Source: JACDDK01 sp038198445 (lineage in GTDB: Bacteria > Actinomycetota > Rubrobacteria > Rubrobacterales > Rubrobacteraceae). Taken from it: a stretch of 33,370 bases of DNA. A program made the translations under genes and the position numbers. Shown piece after piece: positions 31,350 to 33,370 of this stretch; within the stretch, counting starts at the first letter, position 1; every line of letters starts with the position of its first letter. Location of the stretch: the NCBI GenBank assembly GCA_038198445.1, contig JBBPZZ010000135.1, positions 1 through 33,370 on the forward strand, given 5' to 3'. Under the pieces are notes generated by a model. The model was not told where the DNA came from, made no database searches, and worked only from the letters and a program-made list of their open reading frames with translations.

Positions 31350-31967
31350 CTAGCTTAGAGCCTTCTCGATCCAACCTTCGAATACGTCCCTCGGCGCCTC
31401 GCCAGCGTTCGCGGCCACCACTTTGTTGTCGCCATCGAGCACGTAAACCGTCGGATAGCCGGAGACCTGGTAGGTCGTTCCTAGGGGAGGATCGTAGGTC
31501 GCAGGGCTATCAATACCGTACTTGTTAACGAAGTCCCGCACCTTGCTGGCGTTGTCCTGTCCGTCTATGCCGATCATCATGATCCGGAGGTCCTTGTACT
31601 GACTTTGGAAGTCGCTTATGACCGGCGCCTCTTTCTGGCAGTGCGGGCACCAGGTCGCAAAAAATACCAGCATGGTCGCCTTCTTGCCGCCCTTGTCCGC
31701 GAGAGACATCTTCTTGCCGTCCAGGGTATTGGTGGAGAAGTCCGGGGCCGTGGAGCCAACCTTGAGGAGACCCTGGTCGTTCGGCGTGAATTTTTCGGCG
31801 GCGTTATTGGACCTGACGGTGCTGATTATCGCGGCGGCGGCTATCGCGACTATTATAAGCGCCGTGAACCCGGCCAGGACCAAGAAAATAGTCCTATCCT
31901 CTCCAGAGCCGCCAGTCTTCTTTCCAGCCTTGCGGGAGTCTTTGCTCGATATGGTGTTGCGGGCCAT
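31350..31967 (-). CDS. TlpA-like membrane-anchored thioredoxin
   Basis: 205 aa. A basic N-terminus (RKAGKKTGGSG) and one transmembrane helix (about 26-49) tether an extracellular thioredoxin fold of the TlpA/ResA group. The active site is FFATWCPHCQKEAP (Cys107, Cys110), preceded by the family's APDFSTNTLDGK entry strand, with cis-Pro in SGYPTVYVLDG. TlpA proteins reduce disulfides, for example in cytochrome c maturation. GGAAGAGG precedes the ATG. It is divergent from the MauE/DoxX gene across only 42 bp, suggesting joint control. Confidence 0.92.
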   Translation of the reverse strand: MARNTISSKDSRKAGKKTGGSGEDRTIFLVLAGFTALIIVAIAAAAIISTVRSNNAAEKFTPNDQGLLKVGSTAPDFSTNTLDGKKMSLADKGGKKATMLVFFATWCPHCQKEAPVISDFQSQYKDLRIMMIGIDGQDNASKVRDFVNKYGIDSPATYDPPLGTTYQVSGYPTVYVLDGDNKVVAANAGEAPRDVFEGWIEKALS

Positions 31968-32009
31968 GCGAGACCTCTTCCGGGACGGTTGCCTTTCTCG
32001 TGCGGTAGT

Positions 32010-32552
32010 ATGTTACCCGGTTTGAGTAAGAAAGGCCAAGAGAGATCCTCCACCCCGCGTGGCATCCTGGCGGGGTCTTACGCTACCTTGATCTCTCGCC
32101 TCATCCTCGGCGGGACGTTCCTGGTAGCCGGAGTAGCTAAAGCCCTGAACCCCGGCGGACTTGCCGCCTCGATCCGCACCTATGAACTGTCTTTGCCGGA
32201 AGGGTTCGTGACCATCGCCGCCAACTCGCTGCCGTATCTGGAGATTCTGCTGGGCTTCTACCTGCTGGCCGGGCTTTTCACCAGGATCTCCGCATGGGCC
32301 ACGAACGCTCTCATGGTCGTCTTTATCATCGCCCTCCTGCAAGGCGCGTTGCGCGGTCTGCAGATAGACTGCGGATGCTTCGGCTCCGCCGCCGGAGGTG
32401 CGAAACCGGGAAGCCTTTGGCTCGACGCCCTGCGGGATCTCGGGCTAGTCATCCTGGGTCTACATATAGCGCTCGCTCCGATAGGACGCTTCAGCGTGGA
32501 CGCGCTGCTGCGCCGCCGGAGATATTCCGAAGACGAGCCTTACGAAGCCTGA
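32010..32552 (+). CDS. MauE/DoxX-family redox-associated membrane protein
   Basis: About 180 aa with four transmembrane segments. The first segment (SRLILGGTFLVAGVAKALNP) and the IDCGCFGSAAGGAKPG loop after the third are typical of MauE/DoxX proteins; its two cysteines are thought to move electrons or disulfides across the membrane. The start is uncertain: ATG at 32010 or TTG at 32022, neither with a Shine-Dalgarno. A TAGTAT box (32006-32011) would suit a near-leaderless start at 32022. It probably supplies reductant to the divergent TlpA-like protein. Its end overlaps the convergent EamA gene by 13 bp. Confidence 0.85.
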   Translation: MLPGLSKKGQERSSTPRGILAGSYATLISRLILGGTFLVAGVAKALNPGGLAASIRTYELSLPEGFVTIAANSLPYLEILLGFYLLAGLFTRISAWATNALMVVFIIALLQGALRGLQIDCGCFGSAAGGAKPGSLWLDALRDLGLVILGLHIALAPIGRFSVDALLRRRRYSEDEPYEA

Positions 32553-33370
32553 GGTTTCCCCGCCCTGATCTGGGCCAGCGCCGCTCCCGAGACCACCAAT
32601 ATTCCGCCAAGCAGCTTCAAGGCCGTCAGTTCTTCGTTCAGTAAAACCGCCCCCATAATCCCCGCCACGACGGGTTCGACGGTCGCCAGTATCGCGGCCT
32701 GGCCTGCTTCCAGGCGCTGAAGTCCGAAAGTGTAGAGCGCGTAAGTCAGTACCGTGTGTACGACCACGGTGACTCCGAGCAGCGCATAGGCCCCGCCGGA
32801 AAGTCCACCCAGGGTGTCGATTGTCGGCAAGGCGGAGAGGACAAGGACCACGGCCCCAATTCCGAGGATGTAGCTGACGATAACGTACGGGGGCAGGTGT
32901 CCGGTCAGCGGCTTTCCGACGACGGAGTAGAGTCCATAGGACAACCCCGCGCCGAGTCCGGTAAAGACGACTATGGGCCGAACGTCGAGAGCCGCGGGGT
33001 TGTACGCTCCGACGACCAGGACTATTCCGGCCGCCGTCAAGAGTAGAGCGGCGAGGCGCGGCAGGCTCAGGTTCTCCTTCAGGAAAATACGGGCCAGAAT
33101 GACCACGAAAGCCGGGGAACTGTAGAGTAGGATAGCCGCCGTGCCCACGGGACTCTCCCGCAGAGTGTAGAAGTATAGCAAGTAGAACGCGCCTATGGAG
33201 ACCGCCCCAAGGGGAACGAGATACAGCAAATCCCGGAGACTCACTTTCAACTTTCTAGTCCGCCGCGTCAGCACTACGAAACCCAGCATTATTAGAAAAC
33301 CGCCTCCGGCCCGCACCGCGACTAGCGACTCGAACGAGACGCCATCAGCATAGAGGCTCTTGGCGAAGAA
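32540..33370 (-). CDS. EamA/DMT-family transporter (N-terminus outside window)
   Basis: Partial drug/metabolite-transporter protein. The frame stays open to the window edge, so 276 residues are visible and only about 10-25 are missing from a usual length near 295. The two EamA repeats are present: the first ends SSPAFVVILARIFLKENLSLPRLAALLLTAAGIVLV, the second ends ATVEPVVAGIMGAVLLNEELTALKLLGGILVVSGAAL. The GTG at 33316 is internal because VSFESLVAVRAGGGFL upstream is family sequence. Cargo is unknown (amino acids or metabolites are typical). Confidence 0.9.
   Translation of the reverse strand, partial: FFAKSLYADGVSFESLVAVRAGGGFLIMLGFVVLTRRTRKLKVSLRDLLYLVPLGAVSIGAFYLLYFYTLRESPVGTAAILLYSSPAFVVILARIFLKENLSLPRLAALLLTAAGIVLVVGAYNPAALDVRPIVVFTGLGAGLSYGLYSVVGKPLTGHLPPYVIVSYILGIGAVVLVLSALPTIDTLGGLSGGAYALLGVTVVVHTVLTYALYTFGLQRLEAGQAAILATVEPVVAGIMGAVLLNEELTALKLLGGILVVSGAALAQIRAGKPQAS

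Overview
The window looks like chromosome of a high-GC actinobacterium, most likely a deep-branching Rubrobacter-like lineage. This is inferred from gene content, not from a database search. The supporting evidence is a mycobacterial-style FHA / PP2C phosphatase / RodA / PBP / PASTA-kinase operon, two LLM-class (F420-type) oxidoreductases, frequent TTG and GTG starts, and several genes with a -10 box 7-8 nt before the start codon, as expected for leaderless mRNAs. I see no insertion sequence, phage, integrase or CRISPR array.

Region 1 (1-3232): the Lys-rich tail of an upstream gene, an Eis-like GNAT acetyltransferase, an FGD-like LLM oxidoreductase and a convergent MOSC-domain protein. Region 2 (3233-12519): a nucleobase catabolism island, all on the + strand. 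It contains an NCS1 permease, a small membrane ORF resembling the C-terminal helix of another NCS1 permease, a D-hydantoinase/dihydropyrimidinase, a class III aminotransferase, an M20 N-carbamoyl-amino-acid amidohydrolase, a second NCS1 permease, a LysE exporter and a second LLM oxidoreductase. From hydA on, the genes overlap or lie 10-24 bp apart. Together they cover uptake and the last three steps of reductive pyrimidine degradation (dihydrouracil to N-carbamoyl-beta-alanine to beta-alanine to malonate semialdehyde), but no PydA/PreTA-type dihydropyrimidine dehydrogenase is present. The LLM enzyme is therefore a candidate for the missing redox step, and this is the most interesting hypothesis in the window.

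Region 3 (12508-18334): mixed genes. These are a degraded-looking small ORF pair, a stand-alone CoaC-type flavoprotein, a 60-aa hypothetical, an SDR coupled to a 208-aa unknown, a small HTH-like protein coupled to an 836-aa protein that joins a long coiled coil to an MBL/beta-CASP nuclease domain, and a 90-aa hypothetical. Region 4 (18354-27329, all - strand): the cell-growth signalling operon, transcribed in the order multi-TM Ser/Thr kinase, fhaA, fhaB, pstP, rodA, pbpA, PASTA kinase. It should couple phospho-signalling to peptidoglycan synthesis. Its promoter lies in an AT-rich block with an inverted repeat and a tandem 10-bp repeat, divergent from a tRNA-Leu(CAG).

Region 5 (27471-33370): tRNA-Leu, a membrane-anchored hypothetical whose N-terminus seems to extend upstream of any ordinary start codon, a stand-alone Lrp/AsnC RAM-domain protein, a DUF2891 protein, a GCS2/YbdK carboxylate-amine ligase, divergent TlpA-like and MauE/DoxX-like redox genes, and an EamA transporter cut by the window edge.
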